NCBI RefSeq assembly: GCF_018860155.1
Contig: NZ_JAHKNI010000004.1
Span: 248,001-312,000, forward strand
Direction: 5' to 3'
DNA length: 64,000 bases
Origin: Nocardia albiluteola
GTDB lineage: Bacteria; Actinomycetota; Actinomycetes; Mycobacteriales; Mycobacteriaceae
Translations under genes and position numbers: made by a program
The notes under the pieces: generated by a model
Seen by the model: only the letters and a program-made list of their open reading frames with translations
Told to the model about the DNA's origin: nothing
Databases searched by the model: none
Shown here: positions 42,194 through 51,728 of the stretch, one piece after another
How positions within the stretch are numbered: the first letter of the stretch is position 1
Layout: each line of letters starts with the position of its first letter

Positions 42194-43641
42194 ACCGAGT
42201 GAAGAGCAGAACCCTGGCGAGCGTAGTCGCCATCCTCACTCTCGTCGTCGGCATGCTCGCCGCATGCGGCCGTGACAACACCAAGACGGGCGGGCAATCC
42301 GCTACCGAGCTCGCGGCCACCGCAGTCGATGCCTACACCTACGCGTACCCCCTGGTGACAATGGAATACACGCGACGGGCGTTCACCAACGTCGCATCGC
42401 CCGACGCCGGCCACGCCCCGCAGGGGCAGTTCGTCCGCAAACGCGAATACCCGGACGCACAATTCAGGGCCGTTACCGCACCCAATGCCGACACCCTTTA
42501 CACGACGGCATGGTTCGATGTCGCCAAGGAACCGTGGATCGTCAGCGTGCCCGACATGGGAAGCCGCTACTACCTGTTGCCGATGCTCGACGGCTGGACC
42601 AACGTGTTCGCCTCTCCGGGCAGCCGCACCACCGGCACCAAGGCCCAAACATTCGCGATTACCGGCCCCGGTTGGAAGGGCACGCTGCCCGCCGGTGTCA
42701 CCGAATACAAGTCGGACACCGACATGGTGTGGCTACTCGGCCGGATCTACTCCACCGGCACCCCCGAAGACTACGCAGCCGTGCACGCGTTGCAAGACCA
42801 GATCACCGCAGTGCCGCTGTCGTCCTACGGCAAGCCCTACACCCCCACACCCGGCACGGTCGACCCGTCGATCGACATGAAGACCGCCGTCCGCGATCAG
42901 GTCAATGCCCTGGACGGGGCGTCCTTCTTCAAGCTGTTCGCGAGCTTGCTCGCGACCAACCCGCCGTCCGCCGCCGACGCCCCGATGCGCGCCCAACTGG
43001 GCAAACTGGGCATCGTGCCAGGCCGGGACTTCGGCGCGACCACGCTCGATCCGGTGGTGACCAAAGCCATTGCCGACGCACCGAAAACTGCGCAGAGCAG
43101 GATCATGGCCTGGGCGAAGGCCGGTGTGGCCGCCGGTGACAATTCGTTGCAGGACGGCTGGCTGTTCACCACCAAGACCGGCCAGTACGGCACGAACTAC
43201 ATCCAACGCGCCTACATCACCGCCGTCGGACTGGGCGCCAACCTGCCGCAGGACGCCATCTATCCCATGTCCCCGGGGCCGAGCCCGACACAGACATACA
43301 GCGGCGCCAACAAATACGTCATGCACTTCGACAAAGGACATATGCCGCCGGTCAAGGCCTTCTGGTCGCTGACAATGTACGACGCCGACTACTTCTTCGT
43401 CGCCAATCCACTCAACCGATACACCCTGAGCCAACGCAACCCGCTGAAGGAGAACCCCGACGGTTCGGTCGACCTGTACATCCAGGCCGACTCCCCGGGT
43501 GCGGACAAGGAATCGAACTGGCTACCTGCACCCAGGGACCGGTTCAACCTCATGCTGCGCATGTACTGGCCGACAGACAATCCACCATCGCTTCTCGATG
43601 GAAGCTGGAAAGTACCGGCGGTCAGACAAATCTCCGACTGA
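42190..43641 (+). CDS. DUF1254/DUF1214 lipoprotein
   Basis: A 483-residue lipoprotein. The signal peptide ends in the lipobox LAAC (Cys26). DUF1254 follows (YTYAYPLVTMEYTRRAF, TAPNADTLYTTAWFDV, SRYYLLPMLDGWTNVF), then DUF1214 (KAFWSLTMYDADYFFVANPLNRYTL, SLDGSWKVP-type end). This two-domain family is widespread, usually exported, with no settled biochemical role. GTG start coupled to the preceding small ORF. Confidence 0.86.
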   Translation: MNRVKSRTLASVVAILTLVVGMLAACGRDNTKTGGQSATELAATAVDAYTYAYPLVTMEYTRRAFTNVASPDAGHAPQGQFVRKREYPDAQFRAVTAPNADTLYTTAWFDVAKEPWIVSVPDMGSRYYLLPMLDGWTNVFASPGSRTTGTKAQTFAITGPGWKGTLPAGVTEYKSDTDMVWLLGRIYSTGTPEDYAAVHALQDQITAVPLSSYGKPYTPTPGTVDPSIDMKTAVRDQVNALDGASFFKLFASLLATNPPSAADAPMRAQLGKLGIVPGRDFGATTLDPVVTKAIADAPKTAQSRIMAWAKAGVAAGDNSLQDGWLFTTKTGQYGTNYIQRAYITAVGLGANLPQDAIYPMSPGPSPTQTYSGANKYVMHFDKGHMPPVKAFWSLTMYDADYFFVANPLNRYTLSQRNPLKENPDGSVDLYIQADSPGADKESNWLPAPRDRFNLMLRMYWPTDNPPSLLDGSWKVPAVRQISD

Positions 43642-43826
43642 CCACGAGCCACACGCTCGATCGTCCCCTCCCCAGCAACTTGGATGCTCCACCACTCGAG
43701 GGGATACGTGGTTTCGGCCTGCACCCCTGCCCCCGCTGGCAGGCCGCCGCTCAACCCTGGCCGAACTGGTTTCGCGCACAAAGCCTTCCACCACGGAAGT
43801 ACACCGATGAACCGAGGAAACAACCG

Positions 43827-44609
43827 ATGAGGAAAACCACCACCGCCGTGCTCGCAGCGACCGCCCTCGCGCTGACCGCCGCGACCGCCGACGCCACCCC
43901 GCCGCCCGACCACACCGAGAATGCTGGCGTCCACTACGAAGTCACTCGGCAAGGCGATGCCGCGCAACTGACCATCAGCGGCGGAGCCCTGAGAGTCGTC
44001 GCAGGCCAACTCGTCCTCACCGATCCCACCAACCAGCCGATCGCGGCGATCCCGCTCACCTACCGAATCGACAACACCGCCTACCCGATCGCCGCCCGAA
44101 TCGACGGTGACACAGCAACACTGACCCCCGAGAAGAACGCCGGACGACCCGTACCGGCCGCAGAGGCCGTCACCGCCGACAAGATCATCACCCCCGATCA
44201 GGCCGACAAGCAGATAGCCGCCAAGCCGGTTGCCGAATCCTTCACCCCGCGCGACGCCCAAGCCCTCCAGGCCTTCGCCGGACGTTCCGCCGTCGCAGCC
44301 GCCGTCAGCGCGGTCCTGGGTGCCGTAGTCGGCGCGGGTGTCGGGTGCCTCGTCGGAGCAGCCGCCGGCGCCGCGCTCGCCAGCCCCGTCCTGGTCCTGC
44401 TCGTCCCCTTCGTCGGTGCCGCCGTCGCGGGCTGCGTCCTCGGCGCCGCCACCCTCGGTGCCGTGGGGACCATGGGTGGACTCGTCCTCGCCGGCGGGCC
44501 CATCATGTTGTTCTCGGCGATCCAATACTTCTCCACGATCCTCGCGCCTTGCCCGCCCGATACCGCCTACTGCAAAGATCCCGCGCAACCGGCCGCGCCG
44601 CGCCAGTAG
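43827..44609 (+). CDS. Secreted or membrane protein with Gly/Ala-rich hydrophobic C-terminal part
   Basis: 260 residues. The signal peptide is residues 1-~22 (TAVLAATALALTAATADA). A beta-rich domain of ~120 residues follows (HYEVTRQGDAAQLTISGGAL), then long Ala/Gly-rich hydrophobic segments from ~160 (AAVSAVLGAVVGAGVGCLVG, LVPFVGAAVAGCVLGA), and a Cys pair near the end (CPPDTAYCKD). Similar layouts occur in uncharacterised exported proteins of Nocardia and Mycobacterium. ATG 43827 follows GAGGAAA. Confidence 0.72.
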   Translation: MRKTTTAVLAATALALTAATADATPPPDHTENAGVHYEVTRQGDAAQLTISGGALRVVAGQLVLTDPTNQPIAAIPLTYRIDNTAYPIAARIDGDTATLTPEKNAGRPVPAAEAVTADKIITPDQADKQIAAKPVAESFTPRDAQALQAFAGRSAVAAAVSAVLGAVVGAGVGCLVGAAAGAALASPVLVLLVPFVGAAVAGCVLGAATLGAVGTMGGLVLAGGPIMLFSAIQYFSTILAPCPPDTAYCKDPAQPAAPRQ

Positions 44610-44681
44610 AGAATTCGCGGCCAACTGCCTGTCGTCGATCGTTACCCGCGGACGGCAGGCGGCGCCAGCCGCATAAGATCA

Positions 44682-44945
44682 CCGCCGCCGATGCCCGTGC
44701 CGGGCAAGGTCCTGCGGATGGCTTCGGCATAGGTGGCCGACCCATCGCGGACGACACGCCGACGCCGGGGCTGGTCCGTAGCCAGGCTGCGAGAGTTTCG
44801 GACTTCCGGTCGGCCAGGACAGTGATCCGTTCGCGGGTGACCGCACGATCACCGCTGTGCCGTAACGGTTTCGGCGCCGCAGCGCGAAGTCGTCCACGCT
44901 GACCACCCGGCTGCCGGGTCCCGTGGCGGATGACTTCAACTCGTT
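44682..44945 (-). pseudogene. ISL3-family transposase remnant
   Basis: Three consecutive pieces of an ISL3 transposase are readable in three frames of the minus strand: RVVSVDDFALRRRNRYGTAV (about 44910-44850), then TRERITVLADRKSETLAAWL followed by RTSPGVGV (about 44850-44762), then VVRDGSATYAEAIRRTLPG (about 44762-44690). At least two frameshifts separate them and both ends are missing. The catalytic DDE neighbourhood begins in VDDF. Confidence 0.75.
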
Positions 44946-45118
44946 ACCTCCGCGACGAGGTGATGCCGGTCCGCCCCGCGGGATCGAACAGACCCGGCCA
45001 CCGCGGCGGACCTTCCCCTGCCCGTATCGAGGCACTGCCCGGCTCGAACAGCCGCCGAGATCACACGGACACAACCCATTTCGCAACGCCAACTGCAACA
45101 GAAAGAGAAGGAACCATC

Positions 45119-45709
45119 GTGGACCGATTCGACATCACCATGACCAACATCGCCGTGCGGCGCTTGATCGAGACCACCGACAACCCGCGGCACCGATACC
45201 TGCTGCAAGCCTACGACCGGCATCGCAATCTGGAGATGGCTGGACGATGGAAGGAGATCTTCGCCCCGGACATGACCATCGAACATCCCGTCTACCACTT
45301 CAACGTATTCGGAATGAACACCGTCCTCGATGGCGCCGAGGCGGTGCAGGCCGTCTACAGCGAGTGGACTGGCACCGGCCAGTGCATCTTCTATGCCGCT
45401 GACGAGACGCTCGCGGTCGGCGACAACATGATCTGCTCGACCGCGGCGATCTACCAGCAGACACCCGGTGCGATCCTCGCCGCAGGCGGAGTCGACGTCG
45501 ACCCGGACGCGACCTACCTCGTCAAGAACGTCGAGCACATGATCTGGCCCTACGACGACCAGGGCCGACTGGTCGGCGAGGACGTGTGGGAGATCGACGA
45601 ATCCCAGCGCGAGATCATCACGCTGGACCCCACGGAGGTCCTCACCGTCGAGCGTTCGGGGGAACTGCTCGCCCCGCTCATCAAGCCGCTGCCGCCCCGC
45701 CCCTTCTGA
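45119..45709 (+). CDS. SnoaL/NTF2-fold protein
   Basis: A 196-residue protein with an NTF2-like cone: an N-terminal helix (RHRYLLQAYDRHRNLEMAGR), then WKEIFAPDMTIEHPVYHFNVFG, VEHMIWPYDDQGRLVGEDVWEI. It belongs to the broad SnoaL-like group (polyketide cyclases, isomerases, ester hydrolases), so the reaction cannot be named. GTG 45119 follows GAGAAGG. It is followed by a strong terminator. Confidence 0.78.
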   Translation: MDRFDITMTNIAVRRLIETTDNPRHRYLLQAYDRHRNLEMAGRWKEIFAPDMTIEHPVYHFNVFGMNTVLDGAEAVQAVYSEWTGTGQCIFYAADETLAVGDNMICSTAAIYQQTPGAILAAGGVDVDPDATYLVKNVEHMIWPYDDQGRLVGEDVWEIDESQREIITLDPTEVLTVERSGELLAPLIKPLPPRPF

Positions 45710-45718
45710 TCCCCGAGC

Positions 45719-45755
45719 CTTCCGGACGCTCACCGAACCGGTGAGCGTCCGGAAG
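45719..45755 (+). terminator. Strong hairpin terminator
   Basis: A perfect 16-bp stem (CTTCCGGACGCTCACC, 45719-45734, with its complement at 45740-45755) and a 5-base loop, ten bases after the SnoaL-like stop. No T-tract follows, as is common in actinobacteria. Confidence 0.8.
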
Positions 45756-45853
45756 CTGAGCGCACTCTCTGGAAGAGTTCCTTGGTGTTTGAGCGTTGTG
45801 CGGGCGGGGAATCCCTGAACCCGACGACGTTGTCGCAGTTCAGAGCCCTAAAG

Positions 45854-45927
45854 CGCCCCCGGCAGGAATCGAACCTGCGACCTAGGGATTAGAAGGCCCT
45901 TGCTCTATCCAACTGAGCTACGGAGGC
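45854..45927 (-). tRNA. tRNA-Arg (anticodon TCT)
   Basis: A 74-nt cloverleaf on the minus strand. Acceptor stem GCCTCCG/CGGGGGC with one G-T pair, D stem GCTC/GAGC, T arm GCAGG-TTCGATT-CCTGC, anticodon loop CTTCTAA. The last anticodon-stem pair (31-39) is a C-U mismatch, a slight oddity. No CCA is encoded. It reads AGA codons. It borders the eroded accessory region, but no integrase or duplicated tRNA end is visible. Confidence 0.95.
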
Positions 45928-46111
45928 AGTGCGGCACCAAACACCATGCCTGGTCGGAGGCATGCTGTCCAGCGGGTTGATTATAGCGACCGTCCAGGTC
46001 CATCCGAGTTGATGGTGAGCAACCAACGGGCTTGTCAGCCACGTCACAGCGGTTGCCGCCGGGGTCGGGGCGGGGGCGCCGGGGCCCTCGAACGGCATTA
46101 GGCTCGACGGC

Positions 46112-48151
46112 ATGTCGTCGCCGCAAGACCCGTCCGCCGAACCTGTCAGCCAGGCCACCCGGTCGGATTCCGCGGCGATGTTCCCGGTACTCACCACCAT
46201 GGCGGTGGCGCTGGCGGCATTCGTCGCACCGCTGGTCGTGGGTCTGTCCGCGGCGCAGGCGCTGACCCTGCTCGGCATTCCCGATCCCGGGCCGCTGACC
46301 ACCTACGGGCTGCCCGCGCTGCGGGCGATCACCGATCTGTGCGCGGCTATGACGATCGGATCGTTGCTATTCGCCGCGTTCCTGACCCCGCCGCAGCGCG
46401 ACGGCCTGCTCGATGTGGGCGGGTACCGCGCGCTGCGGCGCGCCGGGATCTGCGCGCTGGTCTGGGCGGGCGCCTCGGCGCTGCTGGTGCCCCTGACGCT
46501 CTCGGACACCACCGGGCAACCCGTGCGCACCATCTGGCGCCCCGAGCAGGTGTGGCATGCGATCGGTCAGGTCGAGGTCGCCGGGGCGTGGCGGTTCACC
46601 GCCGTCATGGCGTTGGTGCTCGCGATCGGGTGCCGCCTCGCGCTGCGCTGGGGATGGACGCCGCCGCTGTTCGGCTTGTCGCTGCTGTGCCTGCTGCCGA
46701 TCGCGCTCACCGGGCACTCGTCGGCAGGCGGGGCACACGACGTCGCGACCAACAGTCTGATTCTGCATCTGGCGGGGGTCACGGTGTGGACCGGCGGGCT
46801 GTTCGCGGTGCTCGCGCACGCGGTCCGCGGCGGCGCGCACACCGATCTGGCCGCGCGCCGATTCTCCGCCGTCGCGGCCTGGGCCTTCGGCATCGTCGCG
46901 ATCAGCGGCGTGATCAACGCCTGGGTGCGGGTGCCGTTGAGCGATCTGTTCACGACCACCTACGGACAGCTGGTCGTCGCGAAGACCGCGGCGCTGTGCG
47001 TGCTGGGCGTCATGGGATTCGTGCAGCGGCGCAAGGCGATTCCCGCGCTGGCCGCCGATCCGTCCGATCGGGGCGCGCTGATTCGCTTCGCCGGTGTCGA
47101 GGCGCTGATCTTCGCGGCCACCATCGGGCTCGCGGTGGGGCTGGGCCGCACGCCGCCGCCGGATCTGAAGACGGTGCCGACCCCCGTCGAGGTGGAGATC
47201 GGGTATTCGTTGCCCGGGCCGCCGACGATCACGCGGATCCTGTTCGACTGGCGCTTCGACCTGATCTTCGGAACGCTCGCGATCGTGCTGGCGGTGCTGT
47301 ACCTGGTCGGGGTCCGGCGGCTGCGGGCCCGCGGCGACGCGTGGCCGGTCGGGCGCACCGTCTCCTGGATGTGCGGGTGCGCGGTGCTGCTGTTCGCCAC
47401 CAGCTCCGGCGTCGGCCGGTACGCCCCCGCCATGTTCAGCGTGCACATGGCCCAGCACATGATGCTGGCCATGCTGGCGCCGATCCTGTTCGCGCTCGGC
47501 GGCCCGGTGCTGCTGGCGCTGCGGGTGCTGCCCCCGGCAGGCAAGGACGGCGCGCCCGGACCGCGCGAGTGGATCCTCGCGGCGGTGCACAATCCGGTGT
47601 CGCGGTTCCTGACCCAGCCGGTCATCGCGGCGGTCATTTTCGTCGCCGGTTTCTACGCGCTGTACCTCGGCGGGATCTTCGACGCCTCGCTGAATCTGCA
47701 CGGCGCGCACCTGGCGATGAATCTGCACTTCCTGCTCTCGGGCTACCTGTTCTACTGGGTGGTGCTCGGGATCGACCCGAAGCCGCGCCAGGTGCAGCCG
47801 ATGACCAAGGTCGGCATGGTGTTCGGTTCATTGCCCTTCCATGCCTTCTTCGGCCTGGCGCTGATGAGCCTGACGACCACGGCCATGGGCGGCTGGTTCT
47901 ATCGAGGTCTGGGGCTGAGCTGGGATCACGATCTGCTCGGCGATCAGCACACCGGCGGCGGCATCGCGTGGGCCAGCGGTGAGATCCCGCTGGTGGTGGT
48001 GATGCTCGCGTTGCTGATCCAGTGGTCGCGCAGTGATTCGCGCGAGGCCAAGCGCATCGACCGGGCCGCCGAACGCGATCACGACGCCGAATTGGCCGCG
48101 TACAACGCCATGTTCGCCGAATTGGCCCGGCAGGACCGGGAGCAGCGGTGA
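46112..48151 (+). CDS. CopD-CtaG fusion: copper/cytochrome oxidase assembly membrane protein
   Basis: 679 residues, roughly 14-16 TM helices. The N-terminal half (~30-360) is CopD-like (ALTGHSSAGGAHDVATNSLI, HLAGVTVWTGGLFAVL, VAKTAALCVLGVMGF). The C-terminal half (~385-650) is the actinobacterial caa3_CtaG domain (FSVHMAQHMMLAMLAPILF, LHFLLSGYLFYWVVLGIDP, SLPFHAFFGLALM, LLGDQHTGGGIAWASGEIP). Met/His-rich helices suit copper delivery to cytochrome c oxidase. It overlaps the dehydratase-like gene by four bases. Confidence 0.92.
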   Translation: MSSPQDPSAEPVSQATRSDSAAMFPVLTTMAVALAAFVAPLVVGLSAAQALTLLGIPDPGPLTTYGLPALRAITDLCAAMTIGSLLFAAFLTPPQRDGLLDVGGYRALRRAGICALVWAGASALLVPLTLSDTTGQPVRTIWRPEQVWHAIGQVEVAGAWRFTAVMALVLAIGCRLALRWGWTPPLFGLSLLCLLPIALTGHSSAGGAHDVATNSLILHLAGVTVWTGGLFAVLAHAVRGGAHTDLAARRFSAVAAWAFGIVAISGVINAWVRVPLSDLFTTTYGQLVVAKTAALCVLGVMGFVQRRKAIPALAADPSDRGALIRFAGVEALIFAATIGLAVGLGRTPPPDLKTVPTPVEVEIGYSLPGPPTITRILFDWRFDLIFGTLAIVLAVLYLVGVRRLRARGDAWPVGRTVSWMCGCAVLLFATSSGVGRYAPAMFSVHMAQHMMLAMLAPILFALGGPVLLALRVLPPAGKDGAPGPREWILAAVHNPVSRFLTQPVIAAVIFVAGFYALYLGGIFDASLNLHGAHLAMNLHFLLSGYLFYWVVLGIDPKPRQVQPMTKVGMVFGSLPFHAFFGLALMSLTTTAMGGWFYRGLGLSWDHDLLGDQHTGGGIAWASGEIPLVVVMLALLIQWSRSDSREAKRIDRAAERDHDAELAAYNAMFAELARQDREQR

Positions 48152-49092
48152 CGGTCAGCGGGGTGGCGCGCCTGTATCGCTCCGACGTGCGCGCGGCGCG
48201 GACGCGCCTCGGCGATCACATCCGGGTGACGCCGGTGTTCCACACCGAGATCCTCGGGCCGCACGGGCCGGTCAAGGTGACGCTCAAGCTGGAGCATCTG
48301 CAGCACGGCGGCACCTTCAAGGTGCGCGGCAGCCTCAACGCCCTGCTGTCGGCCGGTGCCGACGAGCGTCCGGTGATCATCGCCTCGGGCGGCAATGCGG
48401 GCATCGCGGCGGCGCTGTCCTGCGCGATTCTGGGCCGCCCGTGCACGGCCGTGGTGCCCGAGTCCGCACCCCACACCAAGGTGGCCGCCATGTGGGCCTA
48501 CGGCGCGGAAGTGCTCTGGTACGGAACGACATACGCGGACGCCCACCGCCACGCCGACGAACTCGCCGCCGAGCGCGGCGCGGTGCAGCTGCACGCCTAC
48601 GACCTGCCGGCGGTGGTTGCCGGGGCGGGCACGCTCGGGCTGGAGATCGAGCGGCAGGTGCGGGGGCGGCCGCCGGTCTTGGTGGCGGTGGGGGGCGGGG
48701 GCCTGGCCGGGGGCATGGCCGCCGCGCTGGGCCCGCGCGGGCGGGTGATCGGTGTCGAACCCAAGGGCGCGCCGACGTTGCACGCCGCACTCGCCGCGGG
48801 CCGCCCGGTCGACGTGCATGTCAACAGTATTGCCGCGGATGCGTTGGGCGCCACCAGGATCGGTGCCATCGCGATGGAGCTCGCGCAGCGGTACGCCATC
48901 GGTTCGGTCCTGGTCGGCGACGACGCGATCGCGATGGCGCGGGAGTATCTGTGGCGGGAGTTCCGGATCGTGGTCGAGGCGGCGGGTGCGACAGCGCTGG
49001 CCGCGATTCAGAGCGGGGTCTACGTGCCCGAACCGGGGGAGCGGCCGGTGGTGGTGCTGTGCGGTGCCAATACCGATCCGACGACGCTGTAG
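48148..49092 (+). CDS. Serine/threonine dehydratase-like PLP enzyme
   Basis: A 314-residue fold-type II PLP enzyme. The Schiff-base Lys lies in GGTFKVRGSLNAL, the substrate loop is ASGGNAGIAAAL, and the phosphate-binding glycine loop is VAVGGGGLAGGMAA. The C-terminal motif VVVLCGANTDP occupies the place of the usual SGGN/CGAN PLP-ring contact. It lacks the C-terminal ACT domain of biosynthetic IlvA, so a catabolic dehydratase or racemase is likely. GTG start coupled to the CtaG gene. Confidence 0.9.
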   Translation: MTVSGVARLYRSDVRAARTRLGDHIRVTPVFHTEILGPHGPVKVTLKLEHLQHGGTFKVRGSLNALLSAGADERPVIIASGGNAGIAAALSCAILGRPCTAVVPESAPHTKVAAMWAYGAEVLWYGTTYADAHRHADELAAERGAVQLHAYDLPAVVAGAGTLGLEIERQVRGRPPVLVAVGGGGLAGGMAAALGPRGRVIGVEPKGAPTLHAALAAGRPVDVHVNSIAADALGATRIGAIAMELAQRYAIGSVLVGDDAIAMAREYLWREFRIVVEAAGATALAAIQSGVYVPEPGERPVVVLCGANTDPTTL

Positions 49093-49133
49093 GCGAGATT
49101 ATCCGGAACAATGGATGTTCACATCCGGAAAAG

Positions 49134-49142
49134 TTATCCACA
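49134..49142 (+). promoter_or_regulatory. DnaA-box-like site upstream of ssb
   Basis: TTATCCACA matches the E. coli DnaA consensus exactly and differs by one base from the actinobacterial TTGTCCACA. It is a single copy in the 173-bp spacer before the ssb paralogue, so DnaA control is only a possibility. Confidence 0.35.
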
Positions 49143-49265
49143 ATTTCGGATTCTCGGTGGCGGGACGGTCCGGGATCGACAACGCTGGGTTTCGTCTCCA
49201 GGGCCGCAGGGCTCGCGGAGTGGGGGCTGAATCGCGTGCAATGTCGAACATCGAGGGGTGGAATC

Positions 49266-49760
49266 ATGTACGAGGCATATACGGCCCTGATCGGCAATGT
49301 GGTGACACATCCGGTACGGCGCACGCTCGCCAGCGGGGAACAGATGGTGACGTTCCGGATGGCCAGCAATGCCCGCCGGCTCAACCGCGACCGTGGCGAA
49401 TGGGTCGACGGCGGCTCGCTGTTCGTTACCATCAACTGCTGGCGGCGGCTCGTCGACGGGGTCGACGCCTCGCTGCGGCTGGGCGATCCGATCATCGCCT
49501 ACGGGCAATTGCGCTCGAACGAGTACCACACCAAGGACGGCGTCGCCAGGCATGATCTGGAGCTGCGGGCCAGCGCCCTCGGGCCGGATCTGGGCCGCTG
49601 CACCGCGACGGTGCAGCGCCGCAACCGGAACTCCCCGCAGGTCGCGAGCGTTACCCCTGCGGCTGTCCCGTACGCTGCCCCACTCGATGCCGAAGGCGTC
49701 GTGCAGGCGCCCCCCGATACCCCCACCACCCTCGACGAAGACGCTCCGCGTCACCGATAG
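49266..49760 (+). CDS. ssb: Single-stranded DNA-binding protein (second SSB type)
   Basis: A 164-residue protein with an OB fold: YEAYTALIGNVVTHPVRRTL, VTFRMASNARRLNRDRGEWV, SLFVTINCWRRLVDGV, GDPIIAYGQLRSNEYHTKDG. The C-terminal tail is disordered and ends in TLDEDAPRHR, not the DDDIPF-type acidic tip of the replicative SSB. This marks it as the paralogous actinobacterial SSB, the counterpart of M. tuberculosis Rv2478c. GAGGGGTGG precedes ATG 49266. It lies ten bases before ettA. Confidence 0.9.
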   Translation: MYEAYTALIGNVVTHPVRRTLASGEQMVTFRMASNARRLNRDRGEWVDGGSLFVTINCWRRLVDGVDASLRLGDPIIAYGQLRSNEYHTKDGVARHDLELRASALGPDLGRCTATVQRRNRNSPQVASVTPAAVPYAAPLDAEGVVQAPPDTPTTLDEDAPRHR

Positions 49761-49770
49761 GATCCCGAGC

Positions 49771-51447
49771 ATGGCTGAGTTCATTTACCAGATGAGGAAA
49801 GTTCGTAAGGCACACGGCGACAAGGTCGTCCTGGACGATGTGACCTTGAACTTCCTGCCCGGCGCCAAGATCGGTGTCGTCGGTCCGAACGGCGCCGGTA
49901 AATCGAGCGTACTGAAGATCATGGCCGGACTGGATCAGCCGAACAACGGCGAGGCCTGGATCGCGCCGGGCTCGACGGTCGGCATCCTGCTGCAGGAGCC
50001 GCCGCTGAACGAGGAGAAGACCGTTCGCGGCAACGTCGAGGAGGGCCTCGGCGAGGTCAAGGTGAAGCTGGACCGCTTCAACGAGATCGCCGAGCTCATG
50101 GCCACCGACTACTCCGACGAGCTCATGGACGAGATGGGCAAGCTGCAGGAGTACCTGGACCACGCCGACGCGTGGGATGTCGACTCCCAGCTCGAGCAGG
50201 CCATGGACGCGCTGCGCTGCCCGCCGCCGGACGAGCCGGTCACCAACCTGTCCGGTGGTGAGCGCCGCCGCGTCGCGCTGTGCAAGCTGCTGCTGAGCAA
50301 GCCCGATCTGCTGCTGCTGGACGAGCCGACCAACCACCTGGACGCCGAGAGCGTGCTCTGGCTCGAGCAGCACCTGGCCTCCTATGCGGGCGCCGTGCTG
50401 GCCGTCACCCACGACCGGTACTTCCTGGACAACGTCGCCGAATGGATCCTCGAGCTGGACCGCGGCCGCACCTACCCGTACGAGGGCAACTACTCCACCT
50501 ATCTGGAGAAGAAGGCCGAGCGGCTCGAGGTCCAGGGCAAGAAGGACCAGAAGCTGCAGAAGCGCCTCAAGGAGGAGCTGGCCTGGGTGCGTTCGGGCGC
50601 CAAGGCCCGTCAGGCCAAGAACAAGGCCCGCCTGGGCCGCTACGAGGAGATGGCGGCCGAGGCCGAGAAGCACCGCAAGTTGGACTTCGAGGAGATCCAG
50701 ATTCCCGCGGGTCCCCGCCTGGGCAACGTGGTGGTCGAGGTGGGGCACCTGGACAAGGGCTTCGGCGACCGCCAGCTCATCAAGGATCTGTCGTTCACGT
50801 TGCCGCGCAACGGAATCGTCGGCGTGATCGGCCCCAACGGCGTCGGTAAGACCACGCTGTTCAAGACCATCGTCGGACTGGAGTCGCCCGACAGCGGCAC
50901 CGTCACCGTCGGCGAGACGGTCAAGCTGAGCTACGTCGACCAGAACCGCGCCGGCATCGACCCGAACAAGAACGTGTGGCAGGTCGTGTCGGAGGGGCTG
51001 GACTTCATTCAGGTCGGCAACCAGGAAATGCCCTCGCGCGCGTACGTCAGCGCGTTCGGCTTCAAGGGGCCCGATCAGCAGAAGCCCGCCGGGGTGCTCT
51101 CCGGTGGTGAGCGCAACCGCCTGAACCTGGCGATGACCCTCAAGCAGGGCGGCAACCTGATCCTGCTCGACGAGCCGACCAACGACCTCGACGTGGAAAC
51201 TCTCGGCTCGCTCGAGAACGCGCTCGAGCAGTTCCCCGGTTGCGCCGTGGTCATCTCCCACGACCGCTGGTTCCTCGACCGCACCTGCACCCACATCCTC
51301 GCGTGGGAGGGCGACGACGACAGCGAGGCCAAGTGGTTCTGGTTCGAGGGCAACTTCGAGGCATACGAGGCCAACAAGATCGAGCGGCTCGGACTGGAGG
51401 CGGCCCGTCCGCATCGGGTCACGCACCGCAAGCTCACCCGGGATTGA
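49771..51447 (+). CDS. ettA: Energy-dependent translational throttle protein EttA (ABC-F)
   Basis: 558 residues with two ABC domains and no membrane helices. ABC1 has Walker A GPNGAGKSS near 33 and LSGGERRRVAL. The ABC-F linker (~240-330) is Lys/Arg-rich (RSGAKARQAKNKARLGRYEE). ABC2 has GPNGVGKTT and LSGGERNRLNLAM. Both Walker B motifs read LLLDEPTN/ILLDEPTN. EttA binds the ribosomal E site and gates the first peptide bond according to ADP/ATP. It is the orthologue of Rv2477c by sequence type and position. Confidence 0.96.
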   Translation: MAEFIYQMRKVRKAHGDKVVLDDVTLNFLPGAKIGVVGPNGAGKSSVLKIMAGLDQPNNGEAWIAPGSTVGILLQEPPLNEEKTVRGNVEEGLGEVKVKLDRFNEIAELMATDYSDELMDEMGKLQEYLDHADAWDVDSQLEQAMDALRCPPPDEPVTNLSGGERRRVALCKLLLSKPDLLLLDEPTNHLDAESVLWLEQHLASYAGAVLAVTHDRYFLDNVAEWILELDRGRTYPYEGNYSTYLEKKAERLEVQGKKDQKLQKRLKEELAWVRSGAKARQAKNKARLGRYEEMAAEAEKHRKLDFEEIQIPAGPRLGNVVVEVGHLDKGFGDRQLIKDLSFTLPRNGIVGVIGPNGVGKTTLFKTIVGLESPDSGTVTVGETVKLSYVDQNRAGIDPNKNVWQVVSEGLDFIQVGNQEMPSRAYVSAFGFKGPDQQKPAGVLSGGERNRLNLAMTLKQGGNLILLDEPTNDLDVETLGSLENALEQFPGCAVVISHDRWFLDRTCTHILAWEGDDDSEAKWFWFEGNFEAYEANKIERLGLEAARPHRVTHRKLTRD

Positions 51448-51728
51448 TACCCGGCAAGGCTTCGGCTACCAAGGAGTAACAATCCGGCGAAACGTGTGAT
51501 TCGCCACATTTCGTCGAGGTGCCAAATGATCTCCGGCGCAACATTTGTCGGGCTTCACCTGCTTTTTCGGTGACGCCCGGGTGTGGTCGTACCAACCGGG
51601 CCGTTCTGGCGGCTGGGCGTCGTCCTCGCATTGGGAGTAAATCCGCCCCCGACGCGTACGGCGCCCAGCTACTCTCGACTCCGGCGTCACTTTGTTACGG
51701 AACCGAGTCCGAGGAGTTGGCGAAGAAA

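Noticed and set aside
45854-45927. Attachment site of an integrated element at the tRNA-Arg
   Set aside because: No integrase and no duplicated tRNA 3' end found in the window; only the decayed neighbourhood suggests an island.
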